Made by a program: the position numbers and the translations under genes. A stretch of 51,916 nt of DNA from an uncultured Clostridia bacterium (lineage in GTDB: Bacteria > Bacillota > SHA-98 > UBA4971), in NCBI GenBank assembly GCA_900019985.1, contig FIZM01000019.1, positions 1 to 51,916 on the forward strand. The letters are read 5' to 3'. Below the pieces are notes generated by a model, which made no database searches, was not told the origin of the DNA, and was given only the letters and a program-made list of their open reading frames with translations. This document shows, in pieces, positions 34,597 to 43,860 of this stretch; positions within the stretch are counted from its first letter, which is position 1, and each line of letters begins with the position of its first letter.

Positions 34597-35480
34597 TTCC
34601 CTCTTCTCCTTTCCCTTTCCGTTATCTCAAGTAAAAGCTTAAGGTAGTTGTCGTGCCGATGTTTGGCGATTTCCCCTGCTGACACAGCCTCTTTAACACC
34701 GCATTCAGGCTCCTTATGATGGAGGCATGTGGAAAACCTGCAGTTTTGCGTGGGTACTCCGAACTCGGGAAACAGGTACCCCAGGGATGTGGTGTCTATC
34801 CCGTCAAGCTCCAGCTTGGAAAAGCCGGGTGTGTCCACTACATATCCTCCGGGCTGGATTTTGAGGAGCTCCGCATGGCGGGTAGTATGGCGGCCTCTGC
34901 CGGTTTTTGCGCTTACCTCGCCTGTTTGAAGCCGGAGCCCCGGCTCCAAAGCGTTAAGCAGCGCTGACTTCCCTACACCTGACGGCCCTGCGAACACAGA
35001 TATCTTTTCTGAAAGCTCTCTCCGCAGTCTCTTTATTCCCCAACCTGCTCTGGCACTGGTCTTTATGACTTTGTATCCTGCCAGCCTATACGGTTTAGCT
35101 AATTTGTCAGCAGCATACCTACTTACAAGATCGATTTTGTTTAGGCATATCAAAACCTCCAAGGAGCTCGCCTCGACTTGAACAAGGATTTTGTCAAGCA
35201 GCTCCAGGTCAGGTTCGGGTTCGCTGCATGCTATAATAACGACAGCCTGATCTATGTTTGCCACAAGCGGCCTCAAAAGGCGTGTTTTTCGTGGAAGAAC
35301 ATCTTCAATGACTCCGTACATGCACCCGGGGTCAGTGCATGTAAATGACACCATGTCTCCTACAAGGACATCTTTGTCCTCTTTACGGAACCTTCCCCGT
35401 AACTTGCAGTCAACAACCGTATCGCCGTAACTTACGTAATAGTGGCCTGAATAAGCCTTGATAACACGTCCTTCAGGCAT
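34593..35480 (-). CDS. rsgA: ribosome small-subunit GTPase RsgA
   Basis: RsgA is a circularly permuted GTPase that checks 30S subunit maturation. The 295 residues comprise an N-terminal OB fold with CKLRGRFRK, the permuted GTPase motifs in the order NKIDLV (G4), GPSGVGKSALLN (G1), the switch KTGRGRHTT and DTPGFSKL (G3), and a C-terminal zinc knuckle with Cys-x4-Cys-x-His-x5-Cys. GGAGG lies upstream of the ATG. Confidence 0.97.
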   Translation of the reverse strand: MPEGRVIKAYSGHYYVSYGDTVVDCKLRGRFRKEDKDVLVGDMVSFTCTDPGCMYGVIEDVLPRKTRLLRPLVANIDQAVVIIACSEPEPDLELLDKILVQVEASSLEVLICLNKIDLVSRYAADKLAKPYRLAGYKVIKTSARAGWGIKRLRRELSEKISVFAGPSGVGKSALLNALEPGLRLQTGEVSAKTGRGRHTTRHAELLKIQPGGYVVDTPGFSKLELDGIDTTSLGYLFPEFGVPTQNCRFSTCLHHKEPECGVKEAVSAGEIAKHRHDNYLKLLLEITERERRRGK

Positions 35481-35494
35481 CCACCGCCCTCCTG

Positions 35495-37426
35495 TTATCC
35501 TTTGGGAACAGTTTCATCGCGATAGAGCACTCCCCCGATATAGACCCTAATCCTCATCTGTCTGCCCCACGCGTTAATCTGTTTTTCAATGCGCTCGCCG
35601 GGACTGTGCATGCCGACGTAGTAGTCTCTTTCACCATAGTAGTCGTTGATACGGATTTTGACCTCTTGTGAGTCTGCACCCGGAGGAACCACGATAGTGA
35701 CGAGACTTGAGATAGGTGTAATCGCGTCAAGGAGAGACGACGTATCTTGACCCTTTGCTACAACGAAGTCCACGCCTGAGCCCAGTCTGACGAATTCTCC
35801 AGGCTCCGGCATCTGACTGATGATCGTTCCGGGTTCTGCGCCTTCCCTGGCTTCTTCCGTTACTCTCCCCTTAACCAAACCCGAGATCCCCAGGAGAGAT
35901 TCGGCTTCAGCGATGTTCATACCTCGGAAATCCTGAACTGTTATTATTAGCGGCTCAGGGCCGTCACTGAGTACGATCTCCACTAAAGTGCCTTTTTCCA
36001 CCTGGACTCCTGCCTCCGGCGATTGCGACGCCACCTTGTCGATTTCCACCTCATCACTGTGCATTCTCGTTTGAGGCCCTAGCTCGAGTTCTAGCCTTTC
36101 CAGTTCTAGAAGGGCTTCACGGAGATCCATTCCTACAAGATCAGGCATTTCCACAGTCTCTTTTCCAAGGCTCACTATCAATGTGACCTTGCTGTTCATT
36201 TTTACTTTTTCATAGGCGGCCGGTCGCTGGGATATTACGCGATTTGCCGGAATCGTGTCATCATGGCGAAAGTCAGGAGCATCAAGCCGCACATGCGCCT
36301 TTGCTGCCAGGCTCTCTGCTTCTTCAAGGGTTTTCCCTGCGAAATCCGGAACTCTCACTTCTTCTACGTAAAGCAATTGAGGCAACATAAACATGATACC
36401 GGCTGCAACGGCAAGCAGAGCAAGAAGAATGTACAAGGTCACGAAAACAGTACGCCGTGCATTACTGTTCTTGGGTTTACGTCCCACCTGAGTCTCCTCC
36501 ACGAAGTCTAGGGAGTCTGACTGAGATGACAAGTCATCTCTGGCCAGATCCGTGATAGTAGTCTCATTTGCCAAATGGACATCGTTATTGACAGTGTCGT
36601 ACTCGTTCCCGGGGAAAGCATATGGTTCCAAGGCTCGCATCATTTGCCTTGCATCCTGATAGCGGCGGGAAGGATTTTTCTCCATTGCCTTGAGGACTAC
36701 CCGTTCAAGGTTTTTCGGTATCTCAGGATTCAGTTCTGTAGGAGGAGTCACAGAAGTGTTCAGATGCTGCAAGGCTATGGAAATGGAGCTTTCGCCCTTA
36801 AAAGGCACTGTGCCTGTGAGCATTTCATACAGAACAACGCCTGTTGAATAGATATCAGATTGTGCTTCTACTGCCTCGCCCCGGACTTGTTCGGGTGAAA
36901 AGTAGTTTACCGTTCCGATTATAGTCCCTGTGTCAGTTAGATTCGACCCATGAAGCGCCCTTGCGATACCGAAATCTGTGACCTTCACTCTTTCGTCTGT
37001 TGTCACCATGACATTATGGGGTTTGATATCTCTGTGTATGATCCCGTTTTCGTGAGCATGCTGCAGCGCAGCCAGGATCTGCCAGGCTATCCTTGCAGCC
37101 CTCTGCGGCGGCAGATAGCCGGATTTCTTAATAGCCTCTTTGAGGCTTGTACCCCGTACATACTCCATTACAATGTAGTAATGTTCTTCATCCTTGCCTA
37201 CGTCGTATATGCTGACAATATTGGGGTGTGAGAGTCGTGCGGCTGCTTGAGCTTCCCTGCGAAAACGCTCAACAAATTCTTCATTTGATGCAAACTGGGG
37301 CATGAGGACTTTTATTGCAACTATCCGATGAAGGGTCTGGCAGTAGGCTTTATATACTTCCGCCATCCCGCCTGAACCTATCTTCGAGAGTATTTTATAT
37401 CTCTTGCCGAGAACCTCCCCGACCAT
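35495..37426 (-). CDS. prkC: PASTA-domain serine/threonine protein kinase PrkC
   Basis: PrkC is a membrane kinase that senses muropeptides or lipid II and affects growth, spore germination and wall synthesis. The kinase domain (about 10-272) has GSGGMAEVYKA, Lys39, HRDIKPHN with Asp133, and DFG at 151-153. One span lies at 327-349, followed by three PASTA domains (about 355-420, 423-490, 493-560). A final beta-rich region of about 75 residues, with YYGERDYYVG and VYIGGVLYRDE, goes beyond the usual three-PASTA end. GAGG precedes the start. The partner phosphatase gene lies upstream. Confidence 0.96.
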   Translation of the reverse strand: MVGEVLGKRYKILSKIGSGGMAEVYKAYCQTLHRIVAIKVLMPQFASNEEFVERFRREAQAAARLSHPNIVSIYDVGKDEEHYYIVMEYVRGTSLKEAIKKSGYLPPQRAARIAWQILAALQHAHENGIIHRDIKPHNVMVTTDERVKVTDFGIARALHGSNLTDTGTIIGTVNYFSPEQVRGEAVEAQSDIYSTGVVLYEMLTGTVPFKGESSISIALQHLNTSVTPPTELNPEIPKNLERVVLKAMEKNPSRRYQDARQMMRALEPYAFPGNEYDTVNNDVHLANETTITDLARDDLSSQSDSLDFVEETQVGRKPKNSNARRTVFVTLYILLALLAVAAGIMFMLPQLLYVEEVRVPDFAGKTLEEAESLAAKAHVRLDAPDFRHDDTIPANRVISQRPAAYEKVKMNSKVTLIVSLGKETVEMPDLVGMDLREALLELERLELELGPQTRMHSDEVEIDKVASQSPEAGVQVEKGTLVEIVLSDGPEPLIITVQDFRGMNIAEAESLLGISGLVKGRVTEEAREGAEPGTIISQMPEPGEFVRLGSGVDFVVAKGQDTSSLLDAITPISSLVTIVVPPGADSQEVKIRINDYYGERDYYVGMHSPGERIEKQINAWGRQMRIRVYIGGVLYRDETVPKG

Positions 37427-37452
37427 GTTTAATACCTCACCTGCTTCGTATT

Positions 37453-38163
37453 TCAGGTTTCTGCGCCGACAAATACAGCAATAACCGTGACATTGTCATG
37501 TCCCCCGTTTCGGTTTGCAAGGTTAATAAGTTCATCTACAACTTGCGGCGGGGTTTGATTGGACGTAACTACATCCAGAATTCCTGAGTCCTCTATTGCT
37601 TCTGATAACCCGTCAGTACACAGGATGAAACGGTCTCCCGGTTCGATCTTGGAATTGACAATCTCTATATCTACTTCGGGCAATGTGCCGATAGCACGGG
37701 TCAAAAGGTGCCTTTGCGGATGGGTTTTTGCTTCGCCCTTAGTCAAAAGCCCCAGCCTGACAAGTTCGCCTACTACTGAGTGATCTTCGGTCAGCTGATA
37801 TATGACGTTGTCTCTTACGAGATACGCTCTGCTGTCTCCTACATGTCCGATATATGCTGTACCGTCTTGGATAAGCAGAGCAGTCAGTGTAGTACCCATG
37901 CCTTTGCAATTCTCATCGCTCATGGAACGTTGATGAATGGCAGTATTAATCCGTGTGAATGTCTCTCTCAGTTTGTCCGCCGGATTGCTTCGAAAATACG
38001 GCAAGTGTTCTTCAAGTAGATCTATAGCCATCCTACTTGCGACTTCTCCTGCCTCGTGCCCACCCAGACCGTCAGCGACAGCAAACAGTACATCTGTTAC
38101 CAGGAAAGAATCTTCGTTTACAGCCCTGACAAGTCCAATGTCACTACGGGCGGAGGCCTCCAT
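37453..38163 (-). CDS. stp: PP2C-type serine/threonine phosphatase (PrpC/Stp)
   Basis: This phosphatase reverses PrkC phosphorylation. The PP2C motifs are complete: RAVNEDSFLV, the metal-binding ADGLGGHEAGE, GTTLTALLI, HVGDSRAYLV, LCTDGLSE and GGHDNVTVI. ATG 38163 is preferred, with GGGGGTG six bases upstream; a GTG three codons earlier overlaps that site. The product has 236 residues. It lies between rlmN and prkC, the conserved arrangement. Confidence 0.96.
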   Translation of the reverse strand: MEASARSDIGLVRAVNEDSFLVTDVLFAVADGLGGHEAGEVASRMAIDLLEEHLPYFRSNPADKLRETFTRINTAIHQRSMSDENCKGMGTTLTALLIQDGTAYIGHVGDSRAYLVRDNVIYQLTEDHSVVGELVRLGLLTKGEAKTHPQRHLLTRAIGTLPEVDIEIVNSKIEPGDRFILCTDGLSEAIEDSGILDVVTSNQTPPQVVDELINLANRNGGHDNVTVIAVFVGAET

Positions 38164-38216
38164 ATAATCCACCCCCGTTCAAGAGCGTCTAAAAGGAAGT
38201 ATAACCTTGAATCACC

Positions 38217-39248
38217 CTACCTGCAATACCTTGGACGTAACTGACCGCAGGCTGCGTGGACATCCAAGCCCAGATCCCTTCTAACAGTTGTAGGAATCGA
38301 CGCCTCTTCCAGTATCTTTTGAAATGTGTTCATCCGGTGAATCGTAGGGCGCACAAATTCTCTTTCATCAATAGGATTAAAAGGAATCAAGTTTACATGG
38401 GCCATCTGTCCTTGGAGCAGCTTTGCAAGTTGACGCGCACAGGCTGGGCTGTCATTTACGTCCTGGATCACCGTATACTCGAAAGTTACCCGTCTGCCTG
38501 TACGTTCCCTGTAAAAGGCTGCTGCATCCAGCAATTCAGGGATGGGATATCGCCGATTTATCGGCATCAGCTTGTCACGAAGGTCGTCTGTGGCTGCGTG
38601 TAGCGAAATCGAGAGGGTTACAGGGATCCCTTCTTCCGCAAGCCTGCGTATTCCGGGGACTAATCCACAGGTTGACACAGCCATACGGCGAAAACTAATC
38701 CCCAGTCCTTCCTTGGCATTGAAAAGACGTAGTGCTTTGACTGATGCTTCGTAGTTGTCAAGGGGTTCCCCTGTACCCATAAGGACTATATTCCCGATAT
38801 CAGAACTGAAGCGCGATACATCCTTTTGAATCTTGAGGGCTTGATCCACTATCTCGGATGTAGTAAGGTTACGGATGAACCCTGACTGCCCTGATGCACA
38901 GAATGAGCAAGCCATCTTGCAGCCTACCTGGGTCGAAAGACAGGCAGTTATACCGTACTTGTATTCCATTCTCACGGCTTCTACTGCGTTTTTGTCGTAG
39001 GTTTCCATCAGGTACTTGACTGTACCTTTCCGGCCTTCAGTTCTCGAGAGTATGTTAAGCGATGTTATAAATGCTGTCTCCCCCAACCTTTTGCGAAGGC
39101 CAAGAGGTAAATTGGTCATATCGTCAAAAGAATAGACAAGGTGCTTATGGAGCCATGAGAATACCTGGCTGCCTCTGTAAGAAGGTTGCCCCAGCGATAC
39201 CATAAAGCTTTTCAGTTCGTCAGGTAAAAGGCTTTTGATGTCTTCCAC
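38217..39248 (-). CDS. rlmN: 23S rRNA A2503 / tRNA A37 C2-methyltransferase RlmN
   Basis: RlmN is a radical SAM enzyme that methylates C2 of A2503 in 23S rRNA and of A37 in some tRNAs. The 343 residues include the cluster motif CxxxCxxC in MACSFCASG, GTGEPLDNY, the SLHAATDDLR segment and a C-terminal cysteine in DVHAACGQLR. A GTG start lies seven bases after GGAGG. A hairpin GGTAAG/CTTACC (39262-39282) lies directly upstream of the ribosome binding site. Confidence 0.97.
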   Translation of the reverse strand: MEDIKSLLPDELKSFMVSLGQPSYRGSQVFSWLHKHLVYSFDDMTNLPLGLRKRLGETAFITSLNILSRTEGRKGTVKYLMETYDKNAVEAVRMEYKYGITACLSTQVGCKMACSFCASGQSGFIRNLTTSEIVDQALKIQKDVSRFSSDIGNIVLMGTGEPLDNYEASVKALRLFNAKEGLGISFRRMAVSTCGLVPGIRRLAEEGIPVTLSISLHAATDDLRDKLMPINRRYPIPELLDAAAFYRERTGRRVTFEYTVIQDVNDSPACARQLAKLLQGQMAHVNLIPFNPIDEREFVRPTIHRMNTFQKILEEASIPTTVRRDLGLDVHAACGQLRPRYCR

Positions 39249-39317
39249 GTGGATTCCTCCTGGTAAGTAATTTCATCTTACCATTAGGATTTCCTCTTAT
39301 CCGGCCTCAGGCGGACA

Positions 39318-39345
39318 TTGAGGATGCACTATACGCTATTATAGA
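39318..39345 (+). promoter_or_regulatory. probable promoter of the histidine phosphatase gene
   Basis: TTGAGG (39318-39323), a 16-bp spacer and TATAGA (39340-39345) precede AAGGAGG and the ATG at 39367. The implied leader is only about 15 bases. Confidence 0.45.
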
Positions 39346-39366
39346 CTGTTATAAGGAGGTTGTCAT

Positions 39367-39978
39367 ATGACTACACGATTATATCTTGTACGACACGGAG
39401 TAACCAAATGGAACGATGAAAGGAGATTCCAAGGGCATTCCGATGTGCCGCTTTCTGAATTAGGCAGGCTGCAAGCGGAAAAAGTTGCCAGGAGGCTTCG
39501 GGGAATAGAGCTTGACGCTGTTTACTCCAGCGATCTTACAAGAGCGATTGATACCGCGCGCTTCATAGCGGAACAGCACAGGCTTCCGGTAATTCAACTT
39601 AAGGAGCTTCGTGAGATAGATTTCGGAGAGTGGGAAGGCAAGGAGTTTGAAAGACTCCTGGAGGAGCAGAGTGAGCTCGTTGAACGCTGGCTGTATGACT
39701 CGGTGAACAACCCTATCCCTGGCGGTGAGTCATACACCGAGCTCAGGGATAGGGTTATTCCGAAAGTCTTGGAGATCATCAGAACCCATCAAGGTTCGTC
39801 CGTATGTATTGTCGCCCACAGCGGTCCGATAAAGCTGACACTTTGCCACGTTTTAGGCCTTGAGCCGTCGGAGCGGCGTCGGTTTGATCTGGCAAACGCC
39901 AGCTTAAGCATGATTACATACACTGATGATACAAAGCTGCGTGTATCATTTCTAAATGACACATGCCACCTGGATTAG
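39367..39978 (+). CDS. histidine phosphatase family protein (phosphoglycerate mutase-like)
   Basis: This 203-residue enzyme has the phosphohistidine motif LVRHGVTKWN near the N-terminus, the ERRFQGHSDVPLSELG segment, the acid residue in IDFGEWEGKEF, and the second histidine in IVAHSGPIKL. These are the cofactor-independent-looking GpmB/CobC-type phosphatases, and the substrate is not predictable. AAGGAGG precedes the ATG. It is the only plus-strand gene in the right three quarters of the window and ends 13 bp from a convergent gene, with no terminator visible between them. Confidence 0.92.
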   Translation: MTTRLYLVRHGVTKWNDERRFQGHSDVPLSELGRLQAEKVARRLRGIELDAVYSSDLTRAIDTARFIAEQHRLPVIQLKELREIDFGEWEGKEFERLLEEQSELVERWLYDSVNNPIPGGESYTELRDRVIPKVLEIIRTHQGSSVCIVAHSGPIKLTLCHVLGLEPSERRRFDLANASLSMITYTDDTKLRVSFLNDTCHLD

Positions 39979-39991
39979 CCATGGAAGCAAG

Positions 39992-41095
39992 TCACTTGAT
40001 GACTATTCCAAGGACTGCAACAAGGCCCAAGAGCACCTTGAGAAGGCCGTTCTCCTTGCGCAACCCGTCAAGGTCTTTGGCTGTCTGTGCTTTGAAAGCT
40101 GCAAGATCCGTTGACAGGGTTGAAAGTCCGCTCTCCAGCGAGGTGTACGTTGACACCCTTGCGCCGCGTTCAGTTCGGAGAGTCTCTTCCAGGCTCAGGG
40201 TCTTTTGACGAAGCGCATCCAGCTCATCAGTAAATGATGCCCCTTCTTCCTCGGTTCTCGACGTAAGTCGGAGGACTCTCTCATCCAGTTCAGAAATGGC
40301 CTGCTTTGACCGGGCTATTTCCAATGCATTTTCACTTACTGCAAGCGATATGCTGTCTACGTCTTCTTTTAGGACCGCTACTTGAGGTTCTATGGCGTTA
40401 AGCCTCAAAACCAGGGCGCCAAGACCTTCCTCCAGCTGAGCGGATTTTGCTTCATATTCACTGACATGTGCGCTGACTTGTTGGTTCAGACTTCGCAAAG
40501 CAGAATCTGTTCTGGAAGCAAGTTCACTGACATCGCCACGGGCATCGCTTATTTGCTGACCGAGGCTGCCTTCCACTTGAGTGATCCGGCTTGCCAGGCT
40601 TTCTTGCTCTTTAACAATTTCTGCGATAATCTTATCAACTTCAGCCTTCATTTCGCGCTGCGTGAAATTGAGCTTCGCAATATCCTCTTGTGCCACTTCC
40701 CTGGCTTTTTCATGTTCGTCTAGGGTGTTCTTGAATATCTCCAGCTCGCTGGCGATAAGAACAAGCTCTTCGCGGAATTCACCTGACAGTGCCCTAAGCA
40801 ACTCGACATCTTCAGGAGTCGCGCCTACGCGCCCTGTGCCGATCTCATTTAGGAGTCTTGCTACCACCATAGCAAGGGTGTACCTGTCTACAGCTCGGGT
40901 GCCTTGAAACGTTCCATCTGCGTATAATCCGAGATAGCCTTTGTCTACAAGTAGTTTCACTGATTGGTAAGCCCAGTGGTCTTGGGGCACATCTTTGATT
41001 TCAGCACTCACGCTGTGGCACGGGATGAGATACACTATGAGCGAAACCAAGACGACGCAGGAAATCATACTAAGACGTGATCTCCTAAGATTCAT
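39992..41095 (-). CDS. exported SLH-domain protein with long coiled coil and C-terminal span
   Basis: The 367-residue product has a signal sequence (about 1-31) and one SLH domain (about 33-90, with DVPQDHWAYQSVKLLVDKG). A long heptad-rich coiled coil follows (about 100-345), and a C-terminal hydrophobic stretch (LLKVLLGLVAVLGIVI) ends the protein. SLH domains bind pyruvylated wall polymers. SLH plus coiled coil plus a C-terminal membrane part is the plan of proteins tethering outer membrane to wall in diderm Firmicutes, although OmpM has a beta barrel and this protein does not. It is the last gene of the exbB-exbD-tonB operon, 37 bp after the previous gene. Confidence 0.8.
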   Translation of the reverse strand: MNLRRSRLSMISCVVLVSLIVYLIPCHSVSAEIKDVPQDHWAYQSVKLLVDKGYLGLYADGTFQGTRAVDRYTLAMVVARLLNEIGTGRVGATPEDVELLRALSGEFREELVLIASELEIFKNTLDEHEKAREVAQEDIAKLNFTQREMKAEVDKIIAEIVKEQESLASRITQVEGSLGQQISDARGDVSELASRTDSALRSLNQQVSAHVSEYEAKSAQLEEGLGALVLRLNAIEPQVAVLKEDVDSISLAVSENALEIARSKQAISELDERVLRLTSRTEEEGASFTDELDALRQKTLSLEETLRTERGARVSTYTSLESGLSTLSTDLAAFKAQTAKDLDGLRKENGLLKVLLGLVAVLGIVIK

Positions 41096-41132
41096 TTTAT
41101 CCCCTCCAATCCAGGTTCATTGTGTTGATGGG

Positions 41133-43154
41133 CTATTCACCTGTGACGACTACAGACCCGTGTTCAACTGAGGCAACTACTGCTTGCCCTTCCTCTCCCA
41201 AGAGGGAAATATTACTCAGAAAGATATGGCTTTGACCCGGGGCTTTCGCCCTGAAGCCAACGGTCGCCAGCTCGCCTGTGACATCCTTCGGCTGTGTCAG
41301 GCGGCCGCTAACACTCTGCAAGAGGCCTAAGTGGTTATGGATCACCCCCTCGCTCCATTCAGACATGCCTTGGTCTTCCACGAAGGCAGTTCCTCTGGAT
41401 ACGTAAACGACTTCGAGAATCGACGGATCAAAAGCCAGGTCAAACCTGACATTCTGTAATCTTCGTACGTTGCGTGCAAGGATTCTGACTATGAAGAACT
41501 CGCCTGTTTCAACAGGAGAGTCCGGAGTCTGCAGGAGTAGCCTTGAGCTCAGTTGAGGCACAGCTATTTCGCCTGCAGCCATTAGACTATCTGTGTTCCG
41601 TGAATCCACAGTTATCCTGTAATCGAAAGTCCCTGCTTCCCCAAGGGGGACGATATACCAGGAGATGTCGCAAACCTCGCCGGGCGTAATCTGGCCGGGG
41701 AATCGTGAAGCCCTCTCCATCGGAGCCAGCACAATGCCGTATTCAGGCGTGAGTGTAGCCTTAACGCCGTATGCAGGCGCACCGCCTGAGTTCGTAATCC
41801 TGGCGTTGATTTTCAAAGGATACGGATAGAACGCATCCTCTACAACTCCGAATGAAGGCGGTGCCAGGATAGAGATGTTAAGGTCCGGAGGCGCCAAAAC
41901 CTTCACCTCACGGTAGACCTCATTCCTCTCAGCGTTTTCTGCTTCCACGGCTACGCTGTATGTTAGGGTCCTCTCTTCCGCTATATTCGTGGTAACTTCC
42001 CACGCTATCTGACGTGTTTCTCCAGGTTCCATGTTCCCCAGGCTTATCTTGCCCCTCGGGCCTTTCGCTAAAGCAAGGCCTGTCGGGAGATTAAGGTCTA
42101 CTCTCACATCAAGTGCCAACGTAGGCCCGTTGTTCTCTATATATGCCACAATCGGGAATGTAATAGGCTTACCTTTTTCAGAGGTTACCTCCGCAGGCGA
42201 TGTAACACCGAGAGCAATGACTCCGGGTGCGATACTGATTCCGCCCATACCGTAAAGGGTGGTATATTCCCTGGATTCGCCGGGATTAAGTGTCCTCATC
42301 TCCCAGAACAATGCCAGTGCACTGTCAAGTTCGTATTCACCTTCCCGAAGGAATTCTCGGCCTGAGACTATAAGGGCGTCCCACACTCTGTCAGCGAGAT
42401 TTCCCCAATTCGTAAACATCACTCTGTCAGGAGGAGTCGCATCAGCACCTATCAGTGTTGCCTGGCTGGTTACTGATGGGTTTGACAGCGAATCAAAGGC
42501 CTGCACAAATCTGGGTATCTCTGCAAGACGGTATACTGTGTCAGTTGTAATCGCCTTGTCTCCCGCACGAAAAGGAGCCCCGTCGTTTGAGCCCAGCATT
42601 GTATCGAGCATCATCCTGAGTCCCACTTGGTGGGGAGTAGATCCCAAATTGGTCACTATGTAGGTAATCTTCGCCGTGTCAAGCAACCCGGTTGTAGTCG
42701 ACCTTACAATACTGAGTATCTGAGTTGCTTCTATATCGCCGAACCTCCAAGTAGTAGCAATACTATTGCCTGCGACAATCTGAGGCCCGGAGATCCTGGT
42801 GCCGTACATGCCGCGTCTTCCTGCACGTGTTTCAGTCGTTCCTCCGAAAACGTAATCATATCCGTCTATCCGGATAGTCGTATAGGAAGTCCATGGCCTT
42901 GGACGTCCGTATACAAGGGGCATATTGTTATCTCGGGGGTTTAGGGGATCGCCGCCTGTGGAATCAACTGCAAACCTACCTGTGGCATCGTCTGATTGAT
43001 TCACGAAAATCCTTATGTACTGGTTGGATATTTCCAGATTTCCGTACCGGGCTGCAAATGCAATGGAATCATCCTGATTGGGGATTCCGATTATACATAT
43101 GAACAGCGTAAATACTGCAAGAATTGTCAGTAAGTGTCTTTGACTTATTCTCAT
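41133..43154 (-). CDS. secreted multidomain protein with C-terminal cohesin-like domain
   Basis: This 673-residue exported protein has a signal peptide (about 1-34). The N-terminal half (35-310) is beta-rich and unrecognised. Two CARDB/NEW3-like beta domains follow (about 315-415 and 425-530, with VVAYIENNGPTLALDVRVDL and NARITNSGGAPAYGVKATL). A cohesin-like domain spans about 540-670 (FDLAFDPSILEVVYVSRGT, TVGFRAKAPG). No dockerin partner or clear anchor is seen. AAAGGAG supports the ATG. It sits 14 bp after tonB and before the SLH gene, which suggests surface assembly or substrate binding. Confidence 0.8.
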   Translation of the reverse strand: MRISQRHLLTILAVFTLFICIIGIPNQDDSIAFAARYGNLEISNQYIRIFVNQSDDATGRFAVDSTGGDPLNPRDNNMPLVYGRPRPWTSYTTIRIDGYDYVFGGTTETRAGRRGMYGTRISGPQIVAGNSIATTWRFGDIEATQILSIVRSTTTGLLDTAKITYIVTNLGSTPHQVGLRMMLDTMLGSNDGAPFRAGDKAITTDTVYRLAEIPRFVQAFDSLSNPSVTSQATLIGADATPPDRVMFTNWGNLADRVWDALIVSGREFLREGEYELDSALALFWEMRTLNPGESREYTTLYGMGGISIAPGVIALGVTSPAEVTSEKGKPITFPIVAYIENNGPTLALDVRVDLNLPTGLALAKGPRGKISLGNMEPGETRQIAWEVTTNIAEERTLTYSVAVEAENAERNEVYREVKVLAPPDLNISILAPPSFGVVEDAFYPYPLKINARITNSGGAPAYGVKATLTPEYGIVLAPMERASRFPGQITPGEVCDISWYIVPLGEAGTFDYRITVDSRNTDSLMAAGEIAVPQLSSRLLLQTPDSPVETGEFFIVRILARNVRRLQNVRFDLAFDPSILEVVYVSRGTAFVEDQGMSEWSEGVIHNHLGLLQSVSGRLTQPKDVTGELATVGFRAKAPGQSHIFLSNISLLGEEGQAVVASVEHGSVVVTGE

Positions 43155-43168
43155 TTAGAGACACTCCT

Positions 43169-43753
43169 TTAATTGTCCAGGACGGTAACCCCGCCGAACG
43201 TGACGTCCACTTCTGTCTCTCCTTTGAAAGAGACTGTCACTCTAATGTTATAAGGCCAGTTGATGCCTTTGAACCTCCAAAGATTAATGATTGTCCTCCT
43301 TGCCTGTTCATCCAGTTCGTAGTAGCCTGACGGCCCTGATACATCCACACTGATGACCTCGCCGTCTTTATCCACTGTGACTTCCAATCCTACGATGCCT
43401 ATAAGATCAACGTTCTGAGCATCCTTCGGATATCTCGGCGGAACGGAGTTAACTACGAGGGACTCCCCTTTTCCGAACTCATGGCCCAGAGGTTTTGGCG
43501 GTTCTGCTTCCTTGTCTTCTTCTGCTCCCTCTTCCGCTGCTTCGGTGGCAGTGGAAGACCCTGTGCCTGTGTCAGCATAGCCTTGAGTTTGGCCGCTTGG
43601 TTCGGAGCCTGCTGATGCTCCGGAAGTGGGAGCTTCTTGAGGCTCGGTCTCATGAGAACCTGCTTTAGCTTCAGGAATCGGTATCGTGTCGTCAGACGAA
43701 CCTGTCAGCACTCTGCCTGGGTCCTCCTGTTCCGGTACAGGTTCGGTTTCCAC
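43169..43753 (-). CDS. tonB: TonB C-terminal part (downstream half of a frame-shifted gene)
   Basis: This frame carries the end of the proline/glutamate linker and a TonB C-terminal domain: PRYPKDAQNVDLIGIVGLEV, VDKDGEVISVDVSG, then GYYELDEQARRTI and LWRFKG. That domain contacts outer-membrane receptors in Gram-negative bacteria. The GTG at 43753 has no good ribosome binding site. Reading continues from the upstream frame if one copy of the 37-bp duplication at 43787-43860 is removed, so this is best seen as the second half of one tonB gene spanning 43169-44285. Confidence 0.8.
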   Translation of the reverse strand: METEPVPEQEDPGRVLTGSSDDTIPIPEAKAGSHETEPQEAPTSGASAGSEPSGQTQGYADTGTGSSTATEAAEEGAEEDKEAEPPKPLGHEFGKGESLVVNSVPPRYPKDAQNVDLIGIVGLEVTVDKDGEVISVDVSGPSGYYELDEQARRTIINLWRFKGINWPYNIRVTVSFKGETEVDVTFGGVTVLDN

Positions 43754-43786
43754 GGTTTCAGGTTCCGGCTCCGGTTCAGGCTCCGG

Positions 43787-43860
43787 CTCAGGCTCGGGTA
43801 CCGGTTCAGGCTCCGGCTCTGGTTTCAGGCTCGGGTACCGGTTCAGGCTCCGGCTCTGGT
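43787..43860 (-). repeat. 37-bp tandem duplication causing the tonB frameshift
   Basis: The 37 bases at 43787-43823 recur at 43824-43860 with one difference (C43787 versus T43824). The copies lie in the part coding for the EPEPEP linker. Since 37 is not a multiple of three, the second copy shifts the frame by one and leads to a stop at 43806. Removing one copy restores one frame from 44285 to 43169. Confidence 0.9.

Noticed and set aside
43787-43860. Programmed ribosomal frameshift in tonB
   Set aside because: No slippery heptamer or downstream structure stands out, and the exact 37-bp duplication explains the shift.
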